Shown here: positions 1 to 64,000 of the stretch, in pieces
How positions within the stretch are numbered: the first letter of the stretch is position 1
Layout: each line of letters starts with the position of its first letter
DNA from: Amorphochlora amoebiformis
Taxonomy: Eukaryota > Cercozoa > Chlorarachniophyceae
Direction: 5' to 3'
DNA: 64,000 nucleotides
NCBI GenBank assembly: GCA_054601695.1
Contig: BAAHQB010000273.1
Location: 1-64,000, forward strand
Notes under the pieces: model-generated
Told to the model about the DNA's origin: nothing
Databases searched by the model: none
The model's input: only the letters and a program-made list of their open reading frames with translations
Position numbers and translations under genes: made by a program

Positions 1-211
1 CTCCTCTCTCTCCTCTCTCTCTCTTTTCTCTCTCTCTCTCTTTCACACCCCCCTTTCCCTATCTCTCTTTTTTGTACCCTCTTTATCCTTTCCTTTGTCT
101 TCTCTCTCTCTACTATCTTTCCTCCCTCTCGCACTCTCGCACTCTCGCACTCTCTCCTTCTCTCCCCTCTCTCTTTCTCTCTCCCTCTCTCCTTTCTCTC
201 TTTCTCTCTCC

Positions 212-264
<53 letters not shown>

Positions 265-374
265 CACTCTCTCTCTCCTCCCTCACTATATATCTCTCTC
301 TTTTCCTATTGGCCTGCCGTTACAACCCCGAAAAAAATAAAACTAATAAATTTTTTTTATTCATTCGGTCTCAG

Positions 375-53641
<53,267 letters not shown>

Positions 53642-53696
53642 AAAAAAACTAAATAATTTCGGATGTCGGCATGCATCGCACTACACCTAGAACAGA

Positions 53697-53950
53697 TTGT
53701 AACTACCCATCCATCTAGCTATAGCACATCCTAGAAATCTAGGATATTGAATTGAGACTTTGCGACATCTAGGACATGTATGATTTACACTTGAGAATAA
53801 TCAACACGAGTTAGTACATAGTACAGCTAGTACAGCTAGATTGTAACTATCCATCCATCTAGCTATCTAGGCTATAGATATTAAATTGAGACTTTAAATT
53901 GAGACTTGGCGACATGTATGATTACACTTGAGAATAATCAACACAAGTTA
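53697..53950. repeat. Tandem duplication in intergenic DNA
   Basis: Two units of about 130 bp sharing ATCCATCTAGCTAT, AAATTGAGACTT and TTGAGAATAATCAACAC. Confidence 0.8.
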
Positions 53951-54392
53951 CACAACTATAGATTGCATGAACAATATGATCATATATACTAGATATACTT
54001 ACGAAATATACTATTACTATGATCTACTGATATCTACTATAATAATAATTAAATATCTGGAAGATACCATACTAGCGCATTAATAATAAACATGTTTGAT
54101 ACATATCCTAGATATCTGACGTAACATGGGGATACGTATTATATGTAATTAGAATTTATTAGATACTAAGATATAATAAAGACAATTTACATCGTAGTAT
54201 ATACTAGATATACGCCCATGTCATAATTGATAATCCATAATCTAGCAATCTGCACCACTGGGATCTAGTGTATATATCTAGTATAATACACATACGATAT
54301 ATAAAAACTATATATATACATATATGTATCAGTAGACACACACACATATGTATATATAATCTAGTATATATATATATATATTATATATATAT

Positions 54393-54456
<64 letters not shown>

Positions 54457-54871
54457 TAGAAATAACAATCAGTAGAATAACTGAGTCGTAGTCTGTGCAG
54501 CGTGTTGACAGAGGTTCACCGTTGATCACCTTGAAATCTGACAGCTGTTATACAAATATCTACAGCTGATACAACGGCTACATCCTTTGCCGAATTATTA
54601 TCTACGCTAATCTACCCTAAGACTATTAAGCAACTATGACTTGTGCCCGACGTGTGCCTTTATCCTTGGTCTAATCCGCGCGGAAGAGAGTTTTACACGC
54701 TTTTAGGTCTTGTCAGTTTCATGGATCGATGCCCAGTCCCATTCGACAGCCTTCGGTGATCAGTCGGCCGCTGCCTCCATCGGGGAGCTCGATATTTCCA
54801 AACTTGGTCTTGGGAGTAATGAGTAGTGCCTTGTGCTCTGTTACTTAACTTACATCATAGTTATTCGCTAG

Positions 54872-54926
<55 letters not shown>

Positions 54927-55092
54927 CGACACCATTCACGCATAGTACAATTACATAGCAACATATATATATATATATATAATCGTACACGTGAACGTGT
55001 ATGTCGTACATACAATAGCATGCATAGCACTCATTAGTACTCAACCTTTGTTATTATTTCAACGTATATTATATATATATAATTATATATAT

Positions 55093-55127
<35 letters not shown>

Positions 55128-55732
55128 CTAGATATATGTACTGGATATAATGTGTAATCATTGAATATGTCTTGGGACATATATATTGTGTGTGTGTGTG
55201 TATATATATGTATATACATATATATCTAGATATATATAATTATATAGAAATATAGATATATATTACTTTTATATAGCAGATTTTTTATTGTACGACTGTA
55301 TATATATATATATGTACATATATAACAATTCTTGCTATTTATATACATATATCTAGAGTATATATATATATATACAGATATATATAATATATACATATAT
55401 AATATTGTGTTGCTATATAATATGTAGCAGATTTTTAATGTGGACTACACACATATTGTAACACACATATATATATATATATATTCAACCATTTTTACTA
55501 TATATATTATTAAGTAAATATACATATATAAATATTTACATATACATTTGATATATATATACATATACATATATTATATATAGATCAACCAAATTACAAT
55601 TACAGTGGCTGCATGTGTATTATTGAAAAAAAACTACAAATTCATCATGAGCCAAGCGACAATATATTCTCGTAAAACCTCACAGATGACTTCCTCTACA
55701 CGGCATGTACTAATTACTATAACCGATAACAC
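53951..55732. other. AT-rich convergent intergenic region
   Basis: Mostly unique AT-rich DNA with short (TA)n blocks (54365-54455, 54870-54920). Apart from the possible minus exon at 54719 nothing gene-like is visible. It must hold the 3' ends of both flanking genes. Confidence 0.6.
54719..54837 (-). CDS. Possible terminal exon, unknown protein
   Basis: On the minus strand an acceptor TAAGTAACAG is followed by an open frame of 38 codons ending in TGA. It reads HKALLITPKTKFGNIELP then SGRLITEGCRMGLGIDP. Composition looks protein-like and the island is free of repeats. No upstream exon could be assigned, so it may be a pseudogene piece or chance. Confidence 0.3.
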
Positions 55733-57070
55733 TTAGAAACACTTGCGGTGAACGATCTGGGGTCCGGCCTCGTCGTACTCCTCCTTAGAGATCCACATCT
55801 GCTGGAAGGTAGAAAGGGAAGCAAGGATGGAACCGCCAATCCAGACAGAATATTTGCGCTCAGGGGGAGCAACAATCTTGATTTTCATGGCCTGGGGAGC
55901 CTCAGACTTCATCTCCTTCTCCATACGTTCAGCGATTCCAGTGAACATAGTAGTACCACCAGAGAGAACGGTGTTGGCGTAAAGGTCCTTACGGATGTCG
56001 ACATCGCACTTCATGATGGACTCATATGTGGTCTTGTCGATACCGGCCTGCTCAAGTCCGATAAGGTGGGGCTGGAAGAGGACCTCAGGGCAGCGGAAGC
56101 GCTCATTTCCGATGGTGATAACCTGTCCGTCCGGAAGCTCGTAAGACTTCTCAAGAGCAGAAGACTCGGTGGCCTTCTTCATCTCGGCGTCGAAGTCAAG
56201 AGCAACGTAGGAGAGCTTCTCCTTGATGTCACGAACAATCTCACGCTCGGCAGAGGTGGTAAAGGAGTATCCACGCTCGGTAAGGATCTTCATCATGTAG
56301 TTGGTGAGATCACGTCCGGCAAGGTCGAGACGCTTGATGGCATGGGGAAGAGCGTAACCCTCGTAGATGGGAACGGTGTGGGAGACACCATCTCCAGAGT
56401 CAAGTACGATACCGGTAGTACGTCCGGAGGCATAAAGGGATAGCACGGCCTGGATGGCAACGTACATGGCCGGGGTGTTGAAGGTCTCGAACATGATCTG
56501 GGTCATCTTCTCACGGTTAGCCTTGGGGTTGAGGGGAGCCTCGGTTAGAAGAACAGGGTGCTCTTCAGGGGCAACACGAAGCTCGTTGTAGAAGGTGTGG
56601 TGCCAGATCTTCTCCATATCGTCCCAGTTGGTGACGATACCGTGCTCGATAGGGTACTTAAGGGTAAGAATTCCACGCTTAGATTGAGCCTCGTCTCCGA
56701 CATAGGCATCCTTCTGTCCCATGCCAACCATAACTCCCTGGTGACGGGGGCGGCCAACGATGGAGGGAAAAACAGCACGAGGAGCGTCATCACCAGCGAA
56801 ACCAGCCTTGCACATACCGGATCCGTTGTCGACAACGAGGGCCTGAACTTCCTCCTCCTCCTCGTCTTCGCCGGATCCACCACAGATCTTGGCAGCAACG
56901 ACGAGGGAAGCCTCAGCGTCAACGCCGCACTCAGCGAGAGTGGCGTTTCCGGCAAGGGGCTTTCCGTTGAAGACAAGGGTGGCGTCAACACCAACCATAT
57001 CCTTGAGGATAGAGTCGACAGTGGTGGAGTCCTGGACAGAGAGGGCGAGCTGGTCAACAAAGATCTGCAT
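55733..57070 (-). CDS. FUBI-like ubiquitin domain fused to actin
   Basis: Intronless, 445 codons, ATG at 57070, stop at 55733. Residues 1-65 form a ubiquitin-like domain starting [10 protein letters not shown] and ending in Gly-Gly. [17 protein letters not shown] resembles FUBI, the ubiquitin-like head normally fused to ribosomal protein eS30, more than canonical ubiquitin. Residues 66-445 are a complete actin: acidic start [20 protein letters not shown], phosphate loops and the C terminus IVHRKCF are all present. Cleavage after Gly-Gly by a ubiquitin-type protease would release a 380-residue actin with an acidic N terminus (inference). Coding DNA is clearly GC-richer than its surroundings. 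It is convergent with the GAPVD1-like gene and divergent from the gene at 57586. A ubiquitin-actin fusion has been reported in cercozoan algae (from memory). Confidence 0.97.
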
Positions 57071-57585
57071 GTTTGGTGTGCTTTCGTATGAAATCTGACA
57101 GGATTCGAAACGCCCGAGGCGACAAGACCGATATCGGGTTCGTTGATATTTTGAGTCAAAATTGCCTAAAATAAAACATTTGATCGCGCGCTTCAGCTCG
57201 GGTAGGCACGCGCAGGGATATTATACATTTGCCATAGTATTTAACATTGCCGAATTATTATTCAAGATTCGCGCGCGGCGAAAGCAGTTCTATCACATCC
57301 TAATAATATTCTAGAATTTAATATATCGCCTTAATAATATGGTAAAGTATATACTAATCAATGGTAATCATATCTATATAATAATAATTAATATTTTTAA
57401 CTTTAAGTTCAATTTAATATTTCGGCATGCTAATTCTGAGTCTAGATTATTATCATTTTATTATTAATTATTATTATTATTCTCCTGAGATATTAATATT
57501 CCGAGTATTTTGTTCAGTGTAGAGGTAATTATCTATAACGTACATAACCACCGGAGGCGACTCGCGATGGGTTCTCCTAGAAAAA
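57071..57585. promoter_or_regulatory. Divergent intergenic region (actin fusion / unknown gene)
   Basis: 515 bp between two start codons on opposite strands. AT-rich, non-repetitive, without telomeric arrays or long (TA)n. It must hold the promoters of both genes if the ATG at 57586 is correct. No TATA element could be assigned with confidence. Confidence 0.5.
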
Positions 57586-57637
57586 ATGGCTGTCAAAGAA
57601 CCGTTGGGCAGGTCCATCGACAACTATATCGGGGAAT
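57586..57637 (+). CDS. Unknown gene, first exon
   Basis: ATG in context AAAAAATGG, donor GTAAAC, out in phase 1. Reads MAVKEPLGRSIDNYIGE. Sequence after the donor (GTAAACATGTACA) is repeated in decayed form about every 60 bp to 58050. Downstream exons listed below continue this gene past the window edge; the product is not recognised. Confidence 0.6.
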
Positions 57638-58050
57638 GTAAACATGTACAATGGTGTTTGTCAATCATGAGAGCATATATACTCCCCGTGCAAGTAGTGT
57701 TCGCCCCCCCCCCCCCCCCCCTTTGCGAGAATTCAGAATGGACGCGTTGTACGTACCATGACACATGAAATTCGGGACTTGTAAATATGTACCGTGATAG
57801 GTGGAATCATAAATTCCGGCCATGTAAACATATGCACCACAGTTCATGACCCAGAACATGATACATATACTCGCTGTGTAGATATGTACACAGAGGTTGG
57901 AAAACAGCCATATGTGAATAAGGTTGATTGTTGTTTTGGAGTGTACCCTGGCGTGTAAGCATGCACATCGTGATTTAACACCCTTGAAAGCATGTGTATC
58001 GATCAAGTAAATACGTACAAATGTGCTAGTTACAGGGTAAACAAGTACAC
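57638..58050. repeat. Decayed repeat with GTAAACATGTAC motif
   Basis: Seven or eight diverged units about 60 bp apart, each with GTAAA(C/T)A(T)GTAC-like sequence resembling the donor at 57638; includes a long C homopolymer at about 57704-57721. Confidence 0.6.
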
Positions 58051-58052
58051 AG

Positions 58053-58069
58053 GGTGTTGGGATCAGAAG
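58053..58069 (+). CDS. Unknown gene, short exon
   Basis: Acceptor TACACAG, donor GTTTTG, phase 1 to 0; reads CWDQK after the joining codon. Confidence 0.45.
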
Positions 58070-58073
58070 GTTT

Positions 58074-58124
<51 letters not shown>

Positions 58125-58134
58125 GTGTTTATAA

Positions 58135-58200
<66 letters not shown>

Positions 58201-58302
58201 GTTTTTATATATATATATTATATATATATATATAAGTATACATGAATATATATATATATTATATATAATATATATATATATATTGTTTATATATATATGT
58301 AG

Positions 58303-58320
58303 AACGTAACTACAAAGACA
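58303..58320 (+). CDS. Unknown gene, candidate 18-nt exon
   Basis: Acceptor ATATGTAG, donor GTATAA, phase 0/0; reads NVTTKT. Not required by phase. Confidence 0.3.
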
Positions 58321-58329
58321 GTATAACAA

Positions 58330-58370
<41 letters not shown>

Positions 58371-58372
<2 letters not shown>

Positions 58373-58429
58373 TCTCATGGATGAAACAATAGAACATGAG
58401 CCCACAACCGATTTGAAAGACGACTTCTG
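58371..58429 (+). CDS. Unknown gene, acidic exon
   Basis: Acceptor TATATAG, donor GTAACCC (start of a telomeric array), phase 0 to 2. Reads TLMDETIEHEPTTDLKDDF. Confidence 0.8.
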
Positions 58430-59010
58430 GTAACCCTAACACTAACCCTAACCCTAACCCTAACCCTAACCCTAACCCTAACCCTAACCCCAACCTGACG
58501 TCCTGACCTGACGCCCTAACCTACCTCCCTAACCCTAACGCTAACCCTAACACTAATCCTAACCCTACCTGACGCCCTAACCCTAACACTAACCCTAGCC
58601 CTAACCCTAACCCTCACCTGACGCCCTAAGCTTAACACTAACCCTAACCTGACGCCCTAACCCTAACACTAACCCTAACCTGACGCCCTAACCCTAACAC
58701 TAACCCTAACCTGACGCCCTAACCCTAACCTGACGCCCTAACCCTAACACTAACCCTAACCTTGACTCCCTGACCCTAACAATAACCCTAACCCTAACCC
58801 GACGTCCTAATCCTAACCCTAACCCGACGCCCTAACCCTAATCAGACGCCCTAATCCTAACCATGTTTTCAAGACTACTACCTAACCCTAACCCTAACCC
58901 TAACCCTAACCCTAATCCTTACGCTTTTCCTAACCCTAACCCTCACCTTAACCCACTTTCCCAAGACGACTATATAACCCTATCCCTAACCCTAACCCTA
59001 ACCTCGCCTG
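58430..59010. repeat. CCCTAA array with CTGACGCCCTAA units
   Basis: Starts at a donor; many units replace one repeat with CCTGACGCCCTAA. Confidence 0.9.
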
Positions 59011-59056
59011 AACCTAACATAAGCTTTAATTTACCTTATTTTAACCCACTCCTTAG

Positions 59057-59105
59057 TATAGTTACGTTTCCAGATAACATATATCGTCTTTGTTCTCAAA
59101 CCTAT
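59057..59105 (+). CDS. Unknown gene, exon
   Basis: Acceptor ACTCCTTAG, donor GTACAC, phase 2 to 0; reads IVTFPDNIYRLCSQTY. Confidence 0.75.
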
Positions 59106-59130
59106 GTACACACACACACACATATATATA

Positions 59131-59184
<54 letters not shown>

Positions 59185-59249
59185 TATATCCATATAATAT
59201 ATATATATATATATTAGTATATATCAACACGTAGAGCTTCTCACCCGAA

Positions 59250-59785
59250 CCCTTACCCTAACCTAACCTTACCCTAATCCTAACCTAACCCTAACCCTAA
59301 TCCTAACCTAACCCTAACCCTAACCTAACCCTACCCCTAACCTAAACCTAACCCTAACCTAAACCTACCCATATGAAACTCATCGTAACCTATCTACCCT
59401 TACCTTAAAACCTCTAATCCTATCCCTATTCCTAACGTTAACCCGCTAAACTAAAAATTCGCCTAAAAATCTCTTCACTATCTCTAACCTTGACGCATAT
59501 TAAAATTCATTCTAACCCTAACCCTAACCCTAATCCTAACCCTAATCCTAACCCTAGGCTTACCCTTTACTCTCTAATACGAACCCTAACCCTATCGATA
59601 TCCCTAAATATTAAGAAATACAGCCTGATCACTAACTTCGATAATTTTACCTTAATTCACACCTAATCCTAAGCTAACCATTACTCTCTAACTCTAACCT
59701 AACCCTAACCCTAACCCTATGTAAATGTAACTATAATCGCAACCTTAACTAACCCTAACCCTAACCCTAACCCTAACCCTAATAT
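59250..59785. repeat. Degenerate CCCTAA array
   Basis: Telomere-type repeats decaying into AT-rich sequence in the middle (59380-59510, 59620-59690). Confidence 0.85.
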
Positions 59786-59791
59786 CGGAAG

Positions 59792-59846
59792 GTATACAAG
59801 AGAAAAAAGGTTTCAGCAAGACCGTATACTGAGAAGGATCTTGAGG
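59792..59846 (+). CDS. Unknown gene, exon
   Basis: Acceptor ATCGGAAG, donor GTATAT, phase 0 to 1; reads VYKRKKVSARPYTEKDLE. If the inner GTTTCA donor were used, the exon would be VYKRKK in phase 0, which fits the next exon better. Confidence 0.65.
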
Positions 59847-59865
59847 GTATATATTTGATGTATGT

Positions 59866-59897
<32 letters not shown>

Positions 59898-60026
59898 ATA
59901 TATATACATATGTACATTTGTTATAAATATATATATTATATTATATATATATATACACATATATATAATATACTTTATATGTATATATGTAGGTAACCAG
60001 TGAATTCAGATATCAGGAGAGATTAT

Positions 60027-60071
<45 letters not shown>

Positions 60072-60138
60072 TATAATATACTTTATATGTATATATATGT
60101 GTAGGTAACAAGGGAATTCAGATATCAAGAGAGATTAT

Positions 60139-60190
<52 letters not shown>

Positions 60191-60276
60191 GTATATATAT
60201 ATACATATATATAATATACTCTATATGTATATATACATGTAGGTAACAAGGGAATTCAGATATCAGGAGAGATTAT

Positions 60277-60335
<59 letters not shown>

Positions 60336-60416
60336 CATACACACATACAATACACTTTACATGTACATACATATACATGTAGGTAACAAGGAAATTCAGA
60401 TATCAGGAGAGATTAT

Positions 60417-60453
<37 letters not shown>

Positions 60454-60455
60454 GT

Positions 60456-60491
<36 letters not shown>

Positions 60492-60549
60492 GGTAACAAG
60501 GGAATTCAGATATCAGGAGAGATTATTACTAAATATATATATATATACG

Positions 60550-60598
<49 letters not shown>

Positions 60599-60683
60599 AT
60601 GTACTTTATATGTATATATATGTAGGTAACAAGGGAATTCAGATATCAGGAGAGATTATTACTATATATATATATACGTATAT

Positions 60684-60774
<91 letters not shown>

Positions 60775-60791
60775 ATAATGTATGTATGTAG

Positions 60792-60848
60792 GTAACAAGG
60801 GAATTCAGATACCAGGAGAGATTATTACTTTCTAGGATGAAGGAACTC

Positions 60849-60849
<1 letters not shown>
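60792..60849 (+). CDS. Unknown gene, exon with six upstream copies
   Basis: Acceptor TATGTAG, donor GTATAT, phase 0 to 1; reads [19 protein letters not shown]. Six 5' copies (acceptor plus GTAACAAGGGAATTCAGATA type) lie at 59992, 60103, 60241, 60381, 60491 and 60624. Confidence 0.75.
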
Positions 60850-60910
<61 letters not shown>

Positions 60911-61082
60911 GATATATCTACACATATATAATATATATACATACATAAATATACATATGTATATATATGTGTGTATATGTATGTTATAAATGTATAGATA
61001 TGTCTATGTGTGTGTATGTGTATGTGTGTGTGTATGTATGTGTAAATAGATAAGTATGTGTATACACATACATATATACATG

Positions 61083-61134
<52 letters not shown>

Positions 61135-61152
61135 GTGTGTGTATGTATCCAG

Positions 61153-61190
61153 GCCGTCTTCGTAACCTTCTAGCAACGGAGGAAGGAAAA
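61153..61190 (+). CDS. Unknown gene, exon
   Basis: Acceptor GTATCCAG, donor GTACAA, phase 1 to 0; reads [12 protein letters not shown]. The following intron is 1.4 kb of CT repeats and 0.4 kb of (TA)n. Confidence 0.75.
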
Positions 61191-61194
61191 GTAC

Positions 61195-61474
61195 AACTCT
61201 CGCAGCTCTATCTCTTCTCTCTATGGATCTCTTCTCTCTCTCTCTCTCTATCTATATCTCTTCTCTCTCTCTCTCTTCTCTCTCTCTCTTTTCTCTCTCT
61301 CTGTCTCTCTCTTCTCTCTCTCTCTCTCTCTCTCTCTCGCAGCTCTATCTCTTCTCTCTATGTATCTCTTCTCTCTCTCTCTGTATCCATATCTCTTCTC
61401 TCTCTCTCTCCCTCTTCTCTCTCTCTCTTTTCTCTCTCTCTGTCTCTCTCTTTTTTTTCTCTCTCTCTCTCCCT

Positions 61475-61523
<49 letters not shown>

Positions 61524-61628
61524 GCTCTATCTCTTCTCTCTATGTATCTCTTCTCTCTCTCTCTCTGTATCTCTTCTCTCTCTCCCTCCCTCTATTACTT
61601 TATCTCTCTCTCTATCTTCTCCCTCTCT

Positions 61629-61698
<70 letters not shown>

Positions 61699-62051
61699 TA
61701 TCTTCTCTCTAAGTCTCTTTTCTCTCTATATATATCAATTCTCTCTCTCTCCTCTCTCTCTCTCTTTATATCTTATCTCTATGTATCTCTTCTCTCTCTT
61801 TTTCTCCTCTCTCTCTCTCTTTCTATGTATCTCTTCTCTCTATGTATCTCTTCTCTCTCTCTCTTCTCTCTTTGTATCTCTTCCCTCTCTCTCTCTCTCT
61901 TCTCTCCCTATCTCTCTCGAATCTCTCTCCTCTCTCTCTCTCTCTCTTCTCTATCTCCTCTCCTGTGTATCTCTTCCCCCTCTTCTCTATCTCTCTCTCT
62001 TCTCTCTCTCCTCTCTCTCCTCTCTCTCCTCTCTCTCTCTCTTCTCTCTCT

Positions 62052-62110
<59 letters not shown>

Positions 62111-62422
62111 TCTCTATATCTTCTCTCTATGTATCTCTTCTCTCTCTCTCTCCCTCCTCTCTCTCTCTCTCTCTTTCTATGTATCTCTTCTCTCTCTATG
62201 TATCTCTTTTCTCTCTTCTCTATCTCTTCTCTCCATGTATCTCTTTTCTCTCTCTCTCTTCTCTCTCTCTCTTTCTCTCTTCTCTCTCTCTCTCTCTCTT
62301 TTCTCTCTCTTCTCTCTTTTTCTTCTCTCTTCTCTCTTTTTCTCTTTTCTCTCTCTCTCTCTCTTCTCTCTTCTCTCTCTCTTCTCTCTCTTTCTCTCTT
62401 CTCTCTCTCTCTTCTCTCTCTT

Positions 62423-62458
<36 letters not shown>

Positions 62459-62474
62459 GTCTCTCTCTCAATCT

Positions 62475-62523
<49 letters not shown>

Positions 62524-62640
62524 CTCTTCTCTCTCCCTATTTCTCCCTCCCTCTCTTCTCTCTCTCTCTCTCTTTCTTTTCTCTCCCTCTCCTCTCTCTC
62601 TCTCTCTCTTCTCTCTCTTGGTCTCTTCTCTATCTATATC
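61195..62640. repeat. 1.4-kb (CT)n tract with higher-order units
   Basis: CT-rich, with repeated AGCTCTATCTCTTCTCTCTA and TATGTATCTCTT segments; inside one intron of the right-hand gene. Confidence 0.9.
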
Positions 62641-62665
62641 TTGTCCCTTGCTTATATATTCGTAT

Positions 62666-62902
<237 letters not shown>

Positions 62903-62906
62903 CGTG

Positions 62907-62981
<75 letters not shown>

Positions 62982-63053
62982 GTATATATACATATGCATA
63001 TATATATATACATATATATAGACGAAAATATATGTATATATGTATCCTCTCAG

Positions 63054-63140
63054 ACAATATTACTTTCGAGCCGTTCTTCCGACAAATTAAAAAATCTTTC
63101 AAAGGATATGCACCGCTGTCGTAGAATCGACTTATCCAGA
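63054..63140 (+). CDS. Unknown gene, exon
   Basis: Acceptor CCTCTCAG, donor GTATAA, phase 0/0; reads [18 protein letters not shown] then [12 protein letters not shown] 3' copy with donor follows at about 63218-63273. Confidence 0.8.
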
Positions 63141-63166
63141 GTATAATATATACTTACATATAAATG

Positions 63167-63209
<43 letters not shown>

Positions 63210-63408
63210 GTATATATTAAAAAATCTTTCAAAGGATATGCACCGCTGTCGTAGAATCGACTTATACAGAGTATAATACATATTTACTTATATATATATA
63301 TATATATATGTATATATAGAATGTATATAATGTTATGTTACATACGTTAATGTAGTATAAATATATATATATATATATATATATACATTCATATTACATT
63401 TCTTACAG

Positions 63409-63519
63409 GAAGACGATATAGACTACAGCGAGGAGCCCGTATTTGCAGATGCATACAACATCAGCTTAAAAGAATACACGGAAACCTACTCATCATTCTC
63501 CGCTCTCCTAGGAAAAACA
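63409..63519 (+). CDS. Unknown gene, acidic exon
   Basis: Acceptor TTTCTTACAG, donor GTAATC, phase 0/0. Reads EDDIDYSEEPVFADAYN, then SLKEYTETYSSFSALLG. If read through, the frame stops at TAG 63538-63540, so it could also be the last exon. Confidence 0.75.
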
Positions 63520-63689
63520 GTAATCCTACCCCTAATCTAGCGCTCTCCTAGAAAAAAAAAAAGAAATACAACCCTGATTCTAAACCATCTCTCTCCTAGA
63601 AAAGAGCGTATACTAACCTTAACCCTCTAATGTATCGCTCTCCAAGGGAAGGGAGTAGTCTAACCCAAACCCTGAGGGTAACCTTGAGC

Positions 63690-63795
63690 TCTCCTAGAAA
63701 TGGGAGCTCTCCTAGAAATAGGAGTTCTCCTAGAAATGGGAGCTCTCCTAGAAATAGGAGCTCTCCTAGAAATAGGAGCTCTCCTAGAAATAAAA
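63690..63795. repeat. 18-bp minisatellite derived from an exon
   Basis: Six to seven copies of AGCTCTCCTAGAAATAGG. The core CTCTCCTAG(G)AAA also occurs near the end of the 63409 exon and at 63540 and 63590. Confidence 0.8.
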
Positions 63796-63902
63796 ATATA
63801 AATTAACAAGGATCTCCTAGAAAAGAGAAAAATCCTAAGCCTAAATCTGGTCATCAGTTAGCATCGAAGGACCCTAAAAGATGTTCCTGTATATGTATAA
63901 AT

Positions 63903-63936
<34 letters not shown>

Positions 63937-64000
63937 AATATATATGTATATGTATATTATATATATGTATATATGTATGTATATATATATATATATATGT

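Noticed and set aside
55748-56443. Plus-strand open frame of 231 codons
   Set aside because: Antisense shadow of the actin coding sequence.
56545-57159. Second minus-strand frame of 204 codons over the actin gene
   Set aside because: Frame-shifted shadow of the fusion gene; low-complexity Ser/Leu composition.

Overview
Organism. The window is an intron-dense nuclear eukaryotic sequence, almost certainly from a protist. Telomere-type repeats (CCCTAA/TTAGGG) occur as interstitial arrays throughout. Most other non-coding DNA is (TA)n, (CT)n/(GA)n, (GT)n or (ATT)n. The only long real open frame encodes a ubiquitin-like domain fused to actin. From memory, a ubiquitin-actin fusion was reported in chlorarachniophyte/cercozoan algae, so a rhizarian origin is my best guess, not a proof.

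Layout. Most long open frames in the window are translated microsatellites (Ile-Tyr, Leu-Ser, Arg-Glu, Leu-Thr, Asn-Pro). Short islands of normal complexity lie between the repeat tracts. Read as exons, they have acceptors (usually TATATAG, also CTCAG or TACAG), donors (GTATAT, GTAAGT, GTAACC, GTTAGG) and compatible phases from island to island. (A) 375-53641, + strand: about 85 small exons (mean about 57 nt, about 5 kb coding) make one multidomain gene of about 53 kb, whose 5' end lies outside the window. In order it encodes a RasGAP-like domain (375-11067), a long proline/serine-rich and helical middle, a PDZ domain (37271-40284), a VPS9 domain (43379-47526) and two UBA-like domains (50559-53641, with the stop). 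RasGAP plus VPS9 is the architecture of GAPVD1/RME-6, a Rab5 exchange factor of early endocytosis. (B) 53642-55732: AT-rich convergent intergenic DNA with a tandem duplication and one possible minus-strand exon. (C) 55733-57070, - strand: an intronless FUBI-like/actin fusion gene. (D) 57071-57585: a 515-bp divergent intergenic region. (E) 57586 to beyond the right edge, + strand: a second gene fragmented by repeats, product not recognised.

Introns. Introns are built almost wholly from simple repeats, and telomeric arrays often abut splice sites. Many exons carry truncated tandem copies: copies upstream keep the acceptor and the 5' part, copies downstream keep the 3' part and the donor. A tRNA-derived SINE is present in both orientations.

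Limits. Exon calls come from reading frames, splice signals and phase by eye; no alignment or RNA evidence was available. The phase chain breaks at six places in gene A (near 4.6, 6.3, 11.4-12.5, 15.7, 28.6-29.1 and 37.0 kb) and at 60 kb in gene E, so small exons are missing or misplaced there.
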